64,000 bases of DNA from Zelonia costaricensis (GCA_030849075.1 JASAOO010003535.1:36558-100557); one strand, 5' to 3'. Positions 1 to 10,343 are shown, counted from the first letter of the stretch. Numbers and translations are program-made. The notes: generated by a model from the sequence alone, not told the origin.

Positions 1-1877
1 GTGCTCGTCACCGGCTCGTGCGGCACTTCGTCGTTATCGCTGTCCGAGTCGTGGGCGCGACGTGGGTGCACCATGTCGTCGTCCAGGTCCTCCGTGACGC
101 CGTAGTGGTCGCTGTCGCCCTTGCCCTTCTTGGCCTTCTTGGCCTTCTTGTCCTTCTTCTTGCCCGCCTTGCCGGCCTTGAAGGTGCCCTCCGTGTAGGG
201 CTCGCCGTGCGCGTAGGCGCCCTTGCGCGGCGACTTGAGCGCCACGACCCCCTCCTCCGCAGCGCCCCGCTCCGCGTCGCTGCTGTCGTCGCTGTCGACC
301 TCGCGGCGCGCTCGGGAGGCCTTCTTCGCCTTGGCCGCACCGCGGTGCCCGACTCGGGTCACCCGCTCCGGGGTGGCCCCGCGGGGACGCCGCCACGCCG
401 CATCCTCCTCTGCTGCGTCGCCGTCGTCCTGCGAAGAGGGCGTGTGCTGCGCTGCGTCGGCGTCGACGTCCTCGTCCTCGTCGCCGTGGCGGCGGTGGTG
501 GCTGTGGCTGTGGCCGGACCGCTTCGCCTTCTTGCTGTCGCGGCCTGCCCGGCGGTACGGGCTGTCCCCACGCGTGGCCTCGTCAAAGTCGGCGCTGTAG
601 TCGTTCGCCGCGTTGACGCCGGCTTTAGGGGTGCCGTAGAGGATGTCGTGCAGGGTGTGACCGTGGCCGTCGCCGTCGATCATGTCAATGCGCGGCTCCT
701 CCTCGTCCTCCTCGTCCTCCTCGACCTCCTCCTCGTAGAACTCTTCGTAGTACTCGAACTCATCCTCGTCTACCCGACCCTGCCTATCCGCCGCATCGCC
801 GTCCTCGTCCTCGTCCTCCTCATCGCTGTAGCTGTAGCTGTAGCTATAGCTGTAGCTGTAGCTGCCCGAACTACGGTCATCCGCCGCGCTGCTGCCGGTG
901 TCGGCCTCCCGTGCCCCGGCGTCGTCGTCGTCCGAGTACGACTCCTCGGCCCCCGCCGCTTCGTCGCTGATGTGCAGCCGCCGAGGACGCCGCGCCGGTG
1001 CGCTGTCCGCGGTGTTCGCAGCGCTGATGGAGGCGGCTGTGGTGAAGGCGTTCGGCGTGTCCCATGGCCGCTTGCGCTGCTGCTGCTGCTGCTGCTGCTG
1101 CGCTGAGTCGGCCACCTCGGCCGCCGGATGGAAGGAGACCTGCGGAGGGGAGGTCGGGGTGGCGGCGCGGGGTGTGCCCCCGATCCCACCGGCGCTGCGC
1201 GCGGTGGTGTTCGCGGGGAAGCTGGACGGGTACGCGGCGGAGAAGGACGGCGCATTCACGCCGGCGCCCTGCGGAATGGCGTAGCTGTCCGAGAAGGGAT
1301 ACAGGGCACTCGTGTTGGCGGTCTGTGGGGCGGAGGGGAGCGGGGAGCCCTGCGCGTAGGCGAGAGCTGCGCCGCGTCCCGGCCCGCCCGGACCCCCGGC
1401 GAAGTTGCTCCGCGGCGGCGTCGCCGAGTTCAGCTCGACGACGCTGTGCGAGATGTTCGCAGGGAAGGCGGTGCTCGTGTTGACCGACTCCGTCTGCGGC
1501 TCGGCCTCACCTGCGGCTGCGGCGACGTCCTCCTCGGCGCCCGAGACGGTGGCGGCCGCGGCCACATTGTCGTCCGGTGCCCCCGTGTCGGAGCGGGCGC
1601 TGGAGCTGTCCCCGCTCACCGCCGCGCTGCTGCTGTGGCTGGACCCCGGTGGGGTGGGGTCGGCCGGCGCCGGCTGCTCGTCGTACGGGTTGGTGGTTTC
1701 CTCCTCGTCCGTGGCCTCGAGTGCGACGCGGTCGCCGGTGCCCTTCACCGCATCGGCGGTGATCGACGTCGTCGCCGCGCTCGGCTCGTCCTCCGTGGCG
1801 TGGAGGGTGCCCACGCCGTTGTGCGTCGCGTCCGCCTCGCTGTGCACGAACGTGCTGCTGTCGGTGGTGGTGTCCAT
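1..1877 (-). CDS. Hypothetical disordered protein, C-terminal end missing (runs off left edge)
   Basis: The reading frame opens at an ATG at 1877 and stays open to position 1, so about 625 residues are visible and the C-terminus lies outside the window. It begins MDTTTDSSTFVHSEADATHN. The first ~250 residues are rich in Ala, Ser, Thr, Pro and Glu. An eight-Gln run follows (CAG repeats near 1075-1100), then a Ser-Tyr repeat (825-863), a long Asp/Glu stretch with EYYEEFYEEE, a His/Ser/Arg patch, and a Lys/Ala/Gly-rich basic block (about 119-186). The last visible residues are again Ser/Asp rich. No globular domain, signal peptide or membrane segment is visible. The start is supported by a pyrimidine tract and AG at 1908-1909, only 31 bases upstream, with no ATG between. 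I do not recognise the family; the alternating acidic and basic blocks fit a nuclear or scaffold-like disordered protein, but that is a guess. Confidence 0.8.
   Translation of the reverse strand, partial: MDTTTDSSTFVHSEADATHNGVGTLHATEDEPSAATTSITADAVKGTGDRVALEATDEEETTNPYDEQPAPADPTPPGSSHSSSAAVSGDSSSARSDTGAPDDNVAAAATVSGAEEDVAAAAGEAEPQTESVNTSTAFPANISHSVVELNSATPPRSNFAGGPGGPGRGAALAYAQGSPLPSAPQTANTSALYPFSDSYAIPQGAGVNAPSFSAAYPSSFPANTTARSAGGIGGTPRAATPTSPPQVSFHPAAEVADSAQQQQQQQQRKRPWDTPNAFTTAASISAANTADSAPARRPRRLHISDEAAGAEESYSDDDDAGAREADTGSSAADDRSSGSYSYSYSYSYSYSDEEDEDEDGDAADRQGRVDEDEFEYYEEFYEEEVEEDEEDEEEPRIDMIDGDGHGHTLHDILYGTPKAGVNAANDYSADFDEATRGDSPYRRAGRDSKKAKRSGHSHSHHRRHGDEDEDVDADAAQHTPSSQDDGDAAEEDAAWRRPRGATPERVTRVGHRGAAKAKKASRARREVDSDDSSDAERGAAEEGVVALKSPRKGAYAHGEPYTEGTFKAGKAGKKKDKKAKKAKKGKGDSDHYGVTEDLDDDMVHPRRAHDSDSDNDEVPHEPVTS
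825..863 (-). repeat. Hexanucleotide repeat coding for Ser-Tyr repeats
   Basis: Inside the first gene, about six and a half copies of the six-base unit AGCTAC (sense strand) code for alternating Ser and Tyr. One unit uses TAT instead of TAC. The repeat lies directly before the Asp/Glu-rich stretch in the protein. Confidence 0.85.
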
Positions 1878-1907
1878 CGCTGATGCACAGGGGGGGGGGG
1901 ATTCACA

Positions 1908-1956
1908 CTAAAGAAAAGCGAAGTAGTGAGAGAGAGTGCAAAGGAGAAAGAGGTCG
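1908..1956 (-). promoter_or_regulatory. Predicted spliced-leader acceptor for the first gene
   Basis: On the minus strand a long C/T-rich tract (about 1910-1956) ends in TTTAG, with the AG at 1908-1909. The ATG at 1877 is the first ATG downstream, 31 bases on. This matches the usual trypanosomatid trans-splicing signal; it is predicted from sequence only. Confidence 0.5.
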
Positions 1957-2237
1957 GATCGCTTCCTACACTGTGCGTGTGTGTGTGTGTGTGTGTGGGT
2001 GTTCTAGAGTTCGGATGACGGTGGCCGTTGTGGTCGAGTGGCGCGTGCCCAGAATCAGGCAGAGAGAGCGAGAGAGTGCACGGAGCGCAACCCTCCGTCA
2101 CACGCACGTGCGCGCCCAAGAGAGGGGTGCAGAGATGGAGAGGTCGCAATAAGGCGATACAGGAATGAAGGGGGGAGAGCCAAAAAAAAAAAATAAGAAA
2201 CAAACAAGCGAGGAGAAGACAGTCTAGAACGGTGGAC

Positions 2238-2610
2238 GGCGTCACGTTCGTTCGTGAGAGGGAGAGAGAGAGGCAATTGTACTGATGTGCGGGGCGTACG
2301 GTTCCGTCGTGTCTGCGGGTTTCACAGAGAGAGAGATGTGGGAGGAGGGGAGAGAGAGAGTCCTTAAAGAAAGACACACGCAGTGAATCGCGATGGAAGA
2401 GTTTGATGATGCGCACGGTGCTGNGGCGTCACGTTCGTCCGTGAGAGGGAGAGAGAGGGGGAATTGTACTGATGTGCGGGGCGTACGGTTCCGTCGTGTC
2501 TGCGGGTTTCACAGAGAGAGAGATGTGGGAGGAGGGGAGAGAGAGAGTCCTTAAAGAAAGACACACGCAGTGAATCGCGATGGAAGAGTTTGATGATGCG
2601 CACGGTGCTG
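2238..2610. repeat. Direct duplication of 186 bp around an N (probable assembly artefact)
   Basis: Positions 2238-2423 and 2425-2610 are the same sequence apart from a few substitutions near the 5' end, with the single N at 2424 between them. Both copies end in the same bases, GATGCGCACGGTGCTG. This looks like overlapping contig ends joined without merging. Confidence 0.85.
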
Positions 2611-3233
2611 TTGTGGGTGTTCGTCGGTGCGGGAGAAGGAGACGTGCCGGTTTCAGCACACGTGGAGGTGGAGCAACGGAGTGACGAAGGAGGGCCTTTG
2701 GGGGGGGGGTTGTGCGGATGCGCGACTGAGCTGCCCACAAATGCACAGACACACACACACACATGTGAAGAGGGAAATCGCGGAGGACGTGATAGGTGGG
2801 AGGAGAGAGAGGTAGTGAAGTGGGTACCCTAATACCAGTGCACTGTTGCGTGGGCTTCATTCATCCACACCTGCAACGCTGTGTCTTGATTGCCACCCGA
2901 TGTGCTTGCAGGTGTGGGCGTTGCTGCCGCTACGGGGGAGGGAGAGGGGGAGGGGGAGGAGGGCTCGCCATCCGTTCGACTTGGCATCGTTGTCCTTTGT
3001 GTCGTTTGTGAAGTTCATACACAAGCACACACACACGAATTGCCCCTGACGGGTGCGCAGAGCAGAAATATGAGGCACTTTTAGAGATCGAGAGAGGGCA
3101 TAGGAGAAGAGGATGCCGAAAGGGAAATCCTACAGAGCACGTCACCTGTTCTCTTCGTACGAGCCACTGCCACCAGCATCTCGGCTGCGCATACGCCGAC
3201 GCCGGGGCCGCTCCATCCTCGGGCCCCGTTTCC

Positions 3234-6200
3234 CTACTTGCGCACTGGCCGAGCCGCCTGGCTGCCGCCTCTCGGGACACCTCTGCCCTTCTTCGCCCTT
3301 TCCAGCTCCGTGGCCGAGGCGGTGATGGAGTCGCCTGTCTGCGCCGTGCTCTGCAGCCGCAGCACAACACTCGTGCAGACCTTCTCCAGCACCTCCCACG
3401 CAAGCCCGTTCCAAAGCGGTGATGCACCACGTACAGCAGGTGCTGCCGTCGACGCCGCAGAGTCCGTTGCGGCCGCTGCGCGGGTGCCGCCACCAGACAG
3501 AGGCAGCTGCATCGTCAGTTCCCACTCCTTCCCGACCGGTCCAGCGCCACACAAAAGTGGCGCTGCCGTCACACCGAGGGTACTGGTGGACTGACTGCGC
3601 TGCCGACCGGGCGATAGCGCGGGCTGAAGCGGCGCTCCCGCGGTGGCCCCGTCACGGGGGGAGGCCTGCGCTGACGACGGCGCTGGCGACGCCACTCGCG
3701 GCGATGACTGCGTCGACGTGTCAGCCCAATGCTGGTGCGTCGTCGGGGTGGATGGCTGCGTCGATGCCGCCGTGCCCACCGCGCTCTGCATCGCCGCTGC
3801 CGCGCCGCCGGCGTCTTCGGTGACGGCTTCAGGCACGGGGGAAAGGCCGACGGAGGTTGATGTGGGCGGGTGTGGCGCTGCAGCCGGGGAGTCCTGCGCC
3901 GGCGCATCAGACGTCGCGGAGGAGGAGGAGGAGGAAGAGCTGAGAAAAATGTTCTTGCGCCCCCCGCGGTGGCTGTGTGGGGGCCGTCGGCGGAGAAGCC
4001 CCTGCACAGGCAGCGGAGGCACCGCACTCTCCCCTGCCGCATGCGCGCTGTTGTCGTTGACGCCGTCACCGCCGATCTGCACCGCGTCCGCATCCGCGCC
4101 CTGGTCATCGTCATCGGCGTCGTCGAACACGAAGCGGGCGACGAGGTGGAGCTCGATGCCGGCCAGCTCGCCTAGCGTGAAGGCCAGTGCGATGAGGAAG
4201 CACTCATCCAGCAGAGACAGAGCGCGAGCAGCCGCGGTGGGGGCGGCGGGGGAAGGCGACCCTGTCGCCGTGGCAGTGCCCCACGACTCCCGCTCCGCCG
4301 CGGTGAAGAAGGCGGCGCTGATGAACTTCCTCCAGCTGTACCGCTGCGGCGGGGCAGAGGACGTCGCGGTGGGTGGTGGGGGCGTGACGGCGGTGCCGAG
4401 GCGGCGCAGGAGAAGCGACTCCGCCGGCACCACGCCACCACCTGCGGCCCCGTGCTGCACCACTGGGGGCATCAGCGGGCTGCTAAGAACGCCCTGCACA
4501 CACGCCAGCACCCACCGCATCAGCGGCGTCGGCGGCGGGGCAGCGTCAGCGTCGTTGGTGCTGTGTCCACGAGAAGACGCACCTCCCGCTTGCGGGCCCG
4601 GCGTGCTCGGTGTTAGCCGGGCCCAGTACTGCGCCAGCCGCCGCTGCAGGGCTGCGCTGGAGTGGCGAGCCGTCAGCTCAAAGCGGCACCACGTCTGCGC
4701 CGCGCTGGACAGACGCTCGACAGAAACCTGCACCACCCCGCCGCTCGGCGCGTCATCACCCGCTGCGTCGGGCACGCCGAGGAAGTCGCGCGCCGTGGTG
4801 CAGAGGTGCAGCGCCGCGCACGGGACAAAGGCGTACTCGGCCTTGCGCGCCAGCACGTCCAGCGGGCACACCGTCCAAGGCACCCACGTCTGCGAGGGGG
4901 TCAGCGCACGGACGCGGACGGAGGGGTAGGTGCGGATCAGCTGGTGGGCAGCCCGTGCCAGCTCCGTGAGGCAGCCAAGAAGCCCAAGTCGGGGAGCATC
5001 AGGTGCGCTGTTGCCTGTGCGTGTGCCGTCGCTGACAGTTGGGTAGCCTGGCGCGACACGGCGGCTCAGGAGGAAGTGCCCGATAAGGAGAAGCGCAAAC
5101 AGGTTGCGCGTCGTGGTGGGTGCACCGGACGTGCACGCGGACAGCACCGCCCAGCGCAGCAGCGCCTCCCGCTGAGGTGGGCTCCGTGCAGCCTGCGCCG
5201 GTGATGGGGGAGCAGCCGCGTCGATGGCAGCCTCGTGCACGCATGTCGGCGTGACTCTCGACAACCCACAGAAGGCGGAGAGGAGCTGCACCATGTTGCG
5301 CAGCTCGTCTTCCGAAGCGGCGTCGAAGGCAGCCGGGGCAGGCGATGAGCGCTCCTGCGCTTCCATCCATCGCGCGAGCATCTCAACACAGCCGCGGACG
5401 CCTTCATCGACGGCAACACCCCCGCCGTCATCGTCGTCGGCGTTGTGCAGCGGCGCGGCGAGATCTGCGCACTGCAGGCCGCGGCAACGGCGCAGCGCCA
5501 CGTCAAAGTCCAACAGCGTCTCCTTCTCGTCCTGATCGGCGGCCGTGACCTCGAGGCCGAGAGCTGCCCAGATAAGGCGCACGTCTGCCACGGCGACCGC
5601 TGTCGCCCGCTGGAGAAGCACCGCGCCGACGCTGCGGAAGGCGGCGCGCCAGGCGTGCTGCACGACTCGGTCCTCGCTCGCCTTGTTGCCCATGACCACC
5701 TCGCAGAGGTCCGGGTAGTCGGCGAGGCTGGAGAGAAGGCGCAAGCGCAGCGAGGAAACCAGGGCCGCGGCGGCGTGCATGGCGTGCGTAAAGGTGTGTG
5801 CCGCCGCGTACGGCTCCAGCGCGGCGGCCACGGCGCTCAGCGGTGGCTGTTGGCGGAGGGTGACGGCGCCGGAGCTGGGGAGCGGCTTGCCGTTGCGCTG
5901 CCCTGCGGCGCTGCCGGACGACGTGCGGTGCGTGGCCCCCTCCTGCAGCCCGGCGTGAAGGCACGACGCGAAACCGCCCGACTCGCGGCCGCCTCGCCGC
6001 TGCGCTGCATGCAGGTGCCCCATGGCACACCACGAGTGCTGCGGGCACCACGGGTAGCCCGCCGTCGGTGCGGTGGTTGATGCGGCGCCCAGCTGGCGGA
6101 GCAGGTTCGCGGCAGCCGTCGCAGTCGGCGACTGCGACGAAGCTGCTACCGACGCACGCGCCCCAACGACGGCGTCGCCCCTCTGTGCCACTCCCGGCAT

Positions 6201-8960
6201 GTCTGCGGCTGCGCCAGTGTCGTCCGCTCCGTACACAAACGCGAAGCAGGCCTGTATACACCGCATTGCCGCCACACACTCGGGAGAGGCGAGAAAGTCG
6301 TCCATGACGGCACACGCCCGCTGCCACAGCACACGCTCCCGGGCGTCGGCGTCGGCGTCCTCGTCGAGTTCGAGTGCGTCGAAGGTGCACGAAGCCCCCT
6401 GGTGCGCCATGACGTCGTCCACAACGCGGAACACCGGCTCCCACATGCCGCTCAGCGCCGCGCTTGTCTGGCGCAGCGTGGCGGACGGGAAGGCACCACC
6501 CGCGTGCCCGGCGGCGCCCACCATCGCCGCACCGCCGCCGTTGCCGCCGTCGCCCGCGGCGTCCTCCCAGCGCGCGCCTTGCAGGGAGAAGAAGGACGGC
6601 GAGGTCGGCGCGCGGCGGGGCGAGCCGCCATGCTCCTCCTCACCACCGCCGCCATCTCCGCTGCTGGCGACAGGTAGCAGCACAACGTTCGCGCTGGCGC
6701 TGTTCGCGGTGCTGTGCCGCGGCCACGTTCCGCAGACAACGACCTCGGTCGCCTCGCTGCCCTGCGCGGCGTGGTACGTGCCCGGGCCGCGCCGCACGCC
6801 GCTCACGTACTGACCCATAAAGAGGGTGCGCCACGGGTACTGGGGCGGGCCGGCGCCGGCCGTCGCGGCGGACATCGCGAGAGACGCGGCGGTGGGGTCG
6901 CCGAGTCGCTGCAGCGCCGTGCCAAAGCCGTGCGGGAGGCCGACGGACCACTGACCGCAGTACTGCGCGACGAGCGAGCCGGGTGCTGTGTGGCCTGGTG
7001 CCGTCACGGTCTCTGACCTCTCCGGCACCCACAGCGGAGGGTGGTAGGCCCCAGCCGGCGTCTGCGCCACGAGCGAGAATGCCGATGCAGACGCGGCGAA
7101 GCGCGGCGATGCGGCGGCGACGTGGTGCGCAGGGTCACTGGCAGTACTTGGGAACAGCACCGAGCCGGTGGTGCCACCCATGCTGTTGCTGCTCACACGC
7201 AGAGTACGCTGATGGGCCTCGCCGAAGCCGTCGGGCAGGAACACGGTGCTGTTCACCCATGCCAAGCCACGGAACGGGGTGGACACCGCGGCAAGGCTCG
7301 GCTGCGTGCACCACGTGTGCGGGATCGGCAGCGGCACGTAGCGTGCGCCGTACAGCTCCGTGACGCTCTCGGCGACAAGGGCCGCAGAGGTGCCCACAAG
7401 CGCCTCCAACTTGGCAAGCAGCCGCCGACTGGCGGCGGTGGCCAGCATCAACGCCCCCATGTACGACTCCTCGGTGCGCACAGCCCACGACGGCGGCGAC
7501 TCACTCAACGCCACAGAGCTGCCGCGAAGATCCGAGCCGGCCGGCGCACTCCCCACGTGCGCGTCGATGCGCCACAGCGCCGGCGCCGCCGCACTCGGAC
7601 TAGGCCACGGCTCTGCGAGGCACGGCACATCGTGCACCCACGTGCACTCCAGCACGACGCGTCCGTAGGCGGTCAGACGTCCGCGCCCGTGTCGCCGCCC
7701 TCGCTCGAAGCCGCCCTCGTAGACGACCAGGGCAAGAAGCAGCAGCGGCGTCGCCGCCTCGGACGGGCTCGCCCCTGCCGCCGTCGTCGCCGGCGTCTCC
7801 AGCTCCGCAAGGGGCGGGCAGTGTGACGTGGGGATGAGCAGAGGGGGAAGAAAGGGGGCGAGGGGCTGCGCTGTGGCAGCCGTTGCGGCGTCTGCCGCGT
7901 AGCCGTACCCGCCTCTGGGCTTGCCGTAGAGCACGTAGGTCATGACGCCTGTACCGTGAGGAACGACGTGACGGCTCGCTGGTGGGGTTGCTGCTGCAGC
8001 AGCTGCTGCTGGTGCTCCGCTTGCGGCCGGACCGGAAATGGCGGGCACGGTGGACGCCGCGAAGGGGTGCAGCAGGGTGTGGATGAACCGCGCCCCAGCG
8101 GACATGTCCACGGCGGGCAGCGACGGCGCAAGATCATGCGCGGCGGCACTCGGTGGCGGTGGCGATGCAGCACCGCCCAGTGGATGGGCCTCCGCTGGCT
8201 GCTCGACAAGCGCCATGCCGGTGTAGCGGCACTGCTGACGCACCCACTCCAGTTTCTTCCACTCCACCGCCGCCGAGCTGGTGGCGCTGGGGGCGGTGGC
8301 GGCAGGGGCCACGTCGGGGTCGTAGCGCTCCCGCAGCGCCGCCGCTGCCGCTGGCGAGGACAGCATATTGCGCTGGCCCTCCTCGGTGAGCTCGTCAGCA
8401 GTGGCACCCCCAGCGCGGGTGCTGACGCTACTGGCGCCGCCCTGCCCCTCGATGCCGTTGCGGACGGTGAGGTAGAAGGAGGGGTTGGCGTAGTAGAGCA
8501 GGGAGGCGCCTGAGGTGGACAGGAAGTGCTGGGCGACGTGGAACGCTGAGTCACTCTTGTCGCCTGCCGTCTGCGCGCCGCCACTGCCGCCGCCGCCCAC
8601 AGGGGGAGCAGCCGGTGTCGAGGCAACCGTCAAAGCAGGTGGAGCTGCGCTCACGTCGGTGTTGGCAGAGGGCACGGGGCTCGCCACCTCGTGTGTCTCG
8701 GGCGCCACCACCGTTTCTGCGGCGGCTGCAGGTGGAGTGGGCGGCTCGAGGGAGGCGGCGAGGCAGGCGATCGGCGGCCCAGGCACCCACCTGCACGGCA
8801 GGCGGGCGTACAAGACGTGCTGCACCCGCGGTAGTTCATCGGAGGCCGTGCCTAGCGAGGAGGCAGCCGCTGCATGCGTCTGCTGCACCGCCGGTGCACC
8901 GCGTGTGCTGATGTCCCCCTCGCGGGCACCGGGGTGAGACGGAGAAGACGTGGCGGACAT
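3234..8960 (-). CDS. Large MORN-repeat protein (1,908 residues)
   Basis: The first ATG in frame is at 8960 (MSATSSPSHPGAREGD); codons above it in the open frame contain no ATG. The protein is Ala/Ser/Pro rich with three recognisable MORN motifs: YEGGFERGRRHGRGRLTAYG near residue 413, YCGQWSVGLPHGFG near 666 and FMGQYVSGVRRGPGTYH near 714. MORN motifs typically bind lipids or organise membrane and cytoskeletal scaffolds. The part after about residue 900 contains helical-looking Leu/Ala-rich stretches (for example around MDDFLASPECVAAMRCIQ and the WRAAFRSVGAVLLQRA segment) that I cannot assign to a family. It ends in a disordered Ser/Ala/Gln tail and a final helical-looking segment. Alsin also combines MORN with other domains, but no VPS9 or DH/PH domain could be recognised, so I do not equate them. 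No signal peptide or membrane helix is obvious. Function is unknown beyond the MORN-based inference of scaffolding. Confidence 0.88.
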   Translation of the reverse strand: MSATSSPSHPGAREGDISTRGAPAVQQTHAAAASSLGTASDELPRVQHVLYARLPCRWVPGPPIACLAASLEPPTPPAAAAETVVAPETHEVASPVPSANTDVSAAPPALTVASTPAAPPVGGGGSGGAQTAGDKSDSAFHVAQHFLSTSGASLLYYANPSFYLTVRNGIEGQGGASSVSTRAGGATADELTEEGQRNMLSSPAAAAALRERYDPDVAPAATAPSATSSAAVEWKKLEWVRQQCRYTGMALVEQPAEAHPLGGAASPPPPSAAAHDLAPSLPAVDMSAGARFIHTLLHPFAASTVPAISGPAASGAPAAAAAAATPPASRHVVPHGTGVMTYVLYGKPRGGYGYAADAATAATAQPLAPFLPPLLIPTSHCPPLAELETPATTAAGASPSEAATPLLLLALVVYEGGFERGRRHGRGRLTAYGRVVLECTWVHDVPCLAEPWPSPSAAAPALWRIDAHVGSAPAGSDLRGSSVALSESPPSWAVRTEESYMGALMLATAASRRLLAKLEALVGTSAALVAESVTELYGARYVPLPIPHTWCTQPSLAAVSTPFRGLAWVNSTVFLPDGFGEAHQRTLRVSSNSMGGTTGSVLFPSTASDPAHHVAAASPRFAASASAFSLVAQTPAGAYHPPLWVPERSETVTAPGHTAPGSLVAQYCGQWSVGLPHGFGTALQRLGDPTAASLAMSAATAGAGPPQYPWRTLFMGQYVSGVRRGPGTYHAAQGSEATEVVVCGTWPRHSTANSASANVVLLPVASSGDGGGGEEEHGGSPRRAPTSPSFFSLQGARWEDAAGDGGNGGGAAMVGAAGHAGGAFPSATLRQTSAALSGMWEPVFRVVDDVMAHQGASCTFDALELDEDADADARERVLWQRACAVMDDFLASPECVAAMRCIQACFAFVYGADDTGAAADMPGVAQRGDAVVGARASVAASSQSPTATAAANLLRQLGAASTTAPTAGYPWCPQHSWCAMGHLHAAQRRGGRESGGFASCLHAGLQEGATHRTSSGSAAGQRNGKPLPSSGAVTLRQQPPLSAVAAALEPYAAAHTFTHAMHAAAALVSSLRLRLLSSLADYPDLCEVVMGNKASEDRVVQHAWRAAFRSVGAVLLQRATAVAVADVRLIWAALGLEVTAADQDEKETLLDFDVALRRCRGLQCADLAAPLHNADDDDGGGVAVDEGVRGCVEMLARWMEAQERSSPAPAAFDAASEDELRNMVQLLSAFCGLSRVTPTCVHEAAIDAAAPPSPAQAARSPPQREALLRWAVLSACTSGAPTTTRNLFALLLIGHFLLSRRVAPGYPTVSDGTRTGNSAPDAPRLGLLGCLTELARAAHQLIRTYPSVRVRALTPSQTWVPWTVCPLDVLARKAEYAFVPCAALHLCTTARDFLGVPDAAGDDAPSGGVVQVSVERLSSAAQTWCRFELTARHSSAALQRRLAQYWARLTPSTPGPQAGGASSRGHSTNDADAAPPPTPLMRWVLACVQGVLSSPLMPPVVQHGAAGGGVVPAESLLLRRLGTAVTPPPPTATSSAPPQRYSWRKFISAAFFTAAERESWGTATATGSPSPAAPTAAARALSLLDECFLIALAFTLGELAGIELHLVARFVFDDADDDDQGADADAVQIGGDGVNDNSAHAAGESAVPPLPVQGLLRRRPPHSHRGGRKNIFLSSSSSSSSATSDAPAQDSPAAAPHPPTSTSVGLSPVPEAVTEDAGGAAAAMQSAVGTAASTQPSTPTTHQHWADTSTQSSPRVASPAPSSAQASPRDGATAGAPLQPALSPGRQRSQSTSTLGVTAAPLLCGAGPVGKEWELTMQLPLSGGGTRAAAATDSAASTAAPAVRGASPLWNGLAWEVLEKVCTSVVLRLQSTAQTGDSITASATELERAKKGRGVPRGGSQAARPVRK

Positions 8961-10343
8961 ATCCCACACACCCGCGACACGCGAAGCGGAAACAAACAGC
9001 AAAAAAGAAAGAAGAGGAGTGAAATAGAGCGCACAAGGCGGGTGATGAAGTGCTCAGGAAGAGAGATGTGCTCTCGTGTGCTTGTGTGTGTGTGCGATGT
9101 GACGGTAGTGGTAGCGAGTGCAACGAAAACAGATGAACACTCAACACACAAAAAAAGGAATGGAACGCCCCAAGGCAGTAAAGAAAGAGAGAGAGAGAGA
9201 CAGAAACCCGGGAGGGGGGAGGAGGAGGGAAGGGGGGGAAGGGGCAGCGGGCGTAGGCCAACCACCACATCGAGGCCAACCACACGCACACAACTCAGCC
9301 TACACACACAGACAAAAAAAAAGGCACTGAAGACGAGGGAAGCCCAGACAGCTCACCCCTGCACAGAGGACACTGGGGTGAGTGGGTGGGGGCAGAGAGA
9401 CACGGGGAGTTGTACAAGAGCAAGTCAGCACTTGTGGAGCACAACGGAGGACGCACGCCCCACAAGACGCCGTCAGCCCCGTTGTCGTCGTGCCTGCTCT
9501 ACTGCTGCGGTGGGTGCCGGCAGCGAGAGGGCTCTAACTGGGATGCCCAAGGGGAGGTTCGTTCTGCTGCACCGTGTGTATACACACACAAGCAGACATG
9601 ACAGGGAGGAGAGACGGAAGAGCGGGGGGGGGGAGGTGATCGGAGCCTTCGCATCGGCTGCATAGAGTCGCCCCACGTGGGGGGCACAGCTTCCCCCACA
9701 CACGCACACACACACACACACGTTCGCATAGCGCGCCGGAATCGCGTCAGGGAAAGAGGCGGCACTGCACTCCTTCGCTTACTCGACTTTCGAAAAGCGA
9801 AAAAAAAAAAAGATGTACGAGGAGCTCTCTGCGTGCGCCACGTGCTTGCCTGCTGCGGTATCAGGCCAAGCGGCGGCCGCCACGAAAGCGTGTCTGTGTG
9901 TGTCTGTGTGTGCGTGCGTACTTGGCGTGAACGGACGCGTCCCTCTCCGCCGCTTGGGATCATGGCCGGCTTCGGCGCTTGCCCCGGCGTTTTTCGCTGT
10001 CCCTTTTCTTTCTTTTGGGCTGTCGCTTGTGCGAGTCTATGCAAGCAGGACTCTATGAAGCGACACGGACGCACATACGCACACCTCGAGGAACAGCCGC
10101 CGTCTCTCTCTCTCCCTCTCACCCTCCATGTCAACCTGGTCGAATGGGGGGCGGGGAGGGGGCAAGAAGAGGAAGAGCTTGCGCTGCCGACGAGTAACAC
10201 GTGTCGTGTGTGGCACCGCGCCGCCCTTCTCTGCTGTCCCACTCCGCGCTGGCTCTTCTCTATGCAATTACGTTCATGTATTATGAGCCGCTCGCCTTCT
10301 CGCCTTCACGACCCCCCTGCCCCCGCCGCAGCTTCACACTCCT
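8961..10343. other. Intergenic region
   Basis: There is no supported gene. On the plus strand it contains A/G-rich runs (for example 9180-9240), a CA tract near 9707-9721, TG-rich DNA near 9895-9930 and a G run near 9625-9635. Part of it must be the 3' UTR of the Elg1-like gene and the 5' UTR of the MORN gene. Confidence 0.65.
9140..9206 (-). promoter_or_regulatory. Candidate spliced-leader acceptor for the MORN gene
   Basis: On the minus strand a CT-repeat tract (about 9180-9206) is followed by GTTGAG, with the AG at 9140-9141, about 180 bases before the ATG at 8960. A nearer possibility is the AG at 9053-9054 after a short CT tract. The strongest T-rich tract, about 8999-9025, has no AG before the ATG, so the true site is unclear. 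Confidence 0.3.

Larger units (their letters stand above)
1878..3233. other. Intergenic region with microsatellites and an assembly join
   Basis: There is no supported gene. It holds a G run (1891-1900), a TG tract (about 1977-1998), a CA tract (about 2748-2763), many G/A-rich runs on the plus strand, and a single N at 2424 flanked by two 186-bp copies of one sequence. It should contain the 3' UTR of the MORN gene and the 5' UTR of the first gene. Confidence 0.7.

Noticed and set aside
18..1106. Plus-strand open frame of 362 codons rich in Val and Leu
   Set aside because: It is the complement of the Asp/Glu-rich codons of the left gene (GAC and GAG give GTC and CTC), not a membrane protein.
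8961..9002. Longer start for the MORN protein at 9002
   Set aside because: The codon at 9000-9002 is TTG, not ATG; the first true ATG is at 8960.
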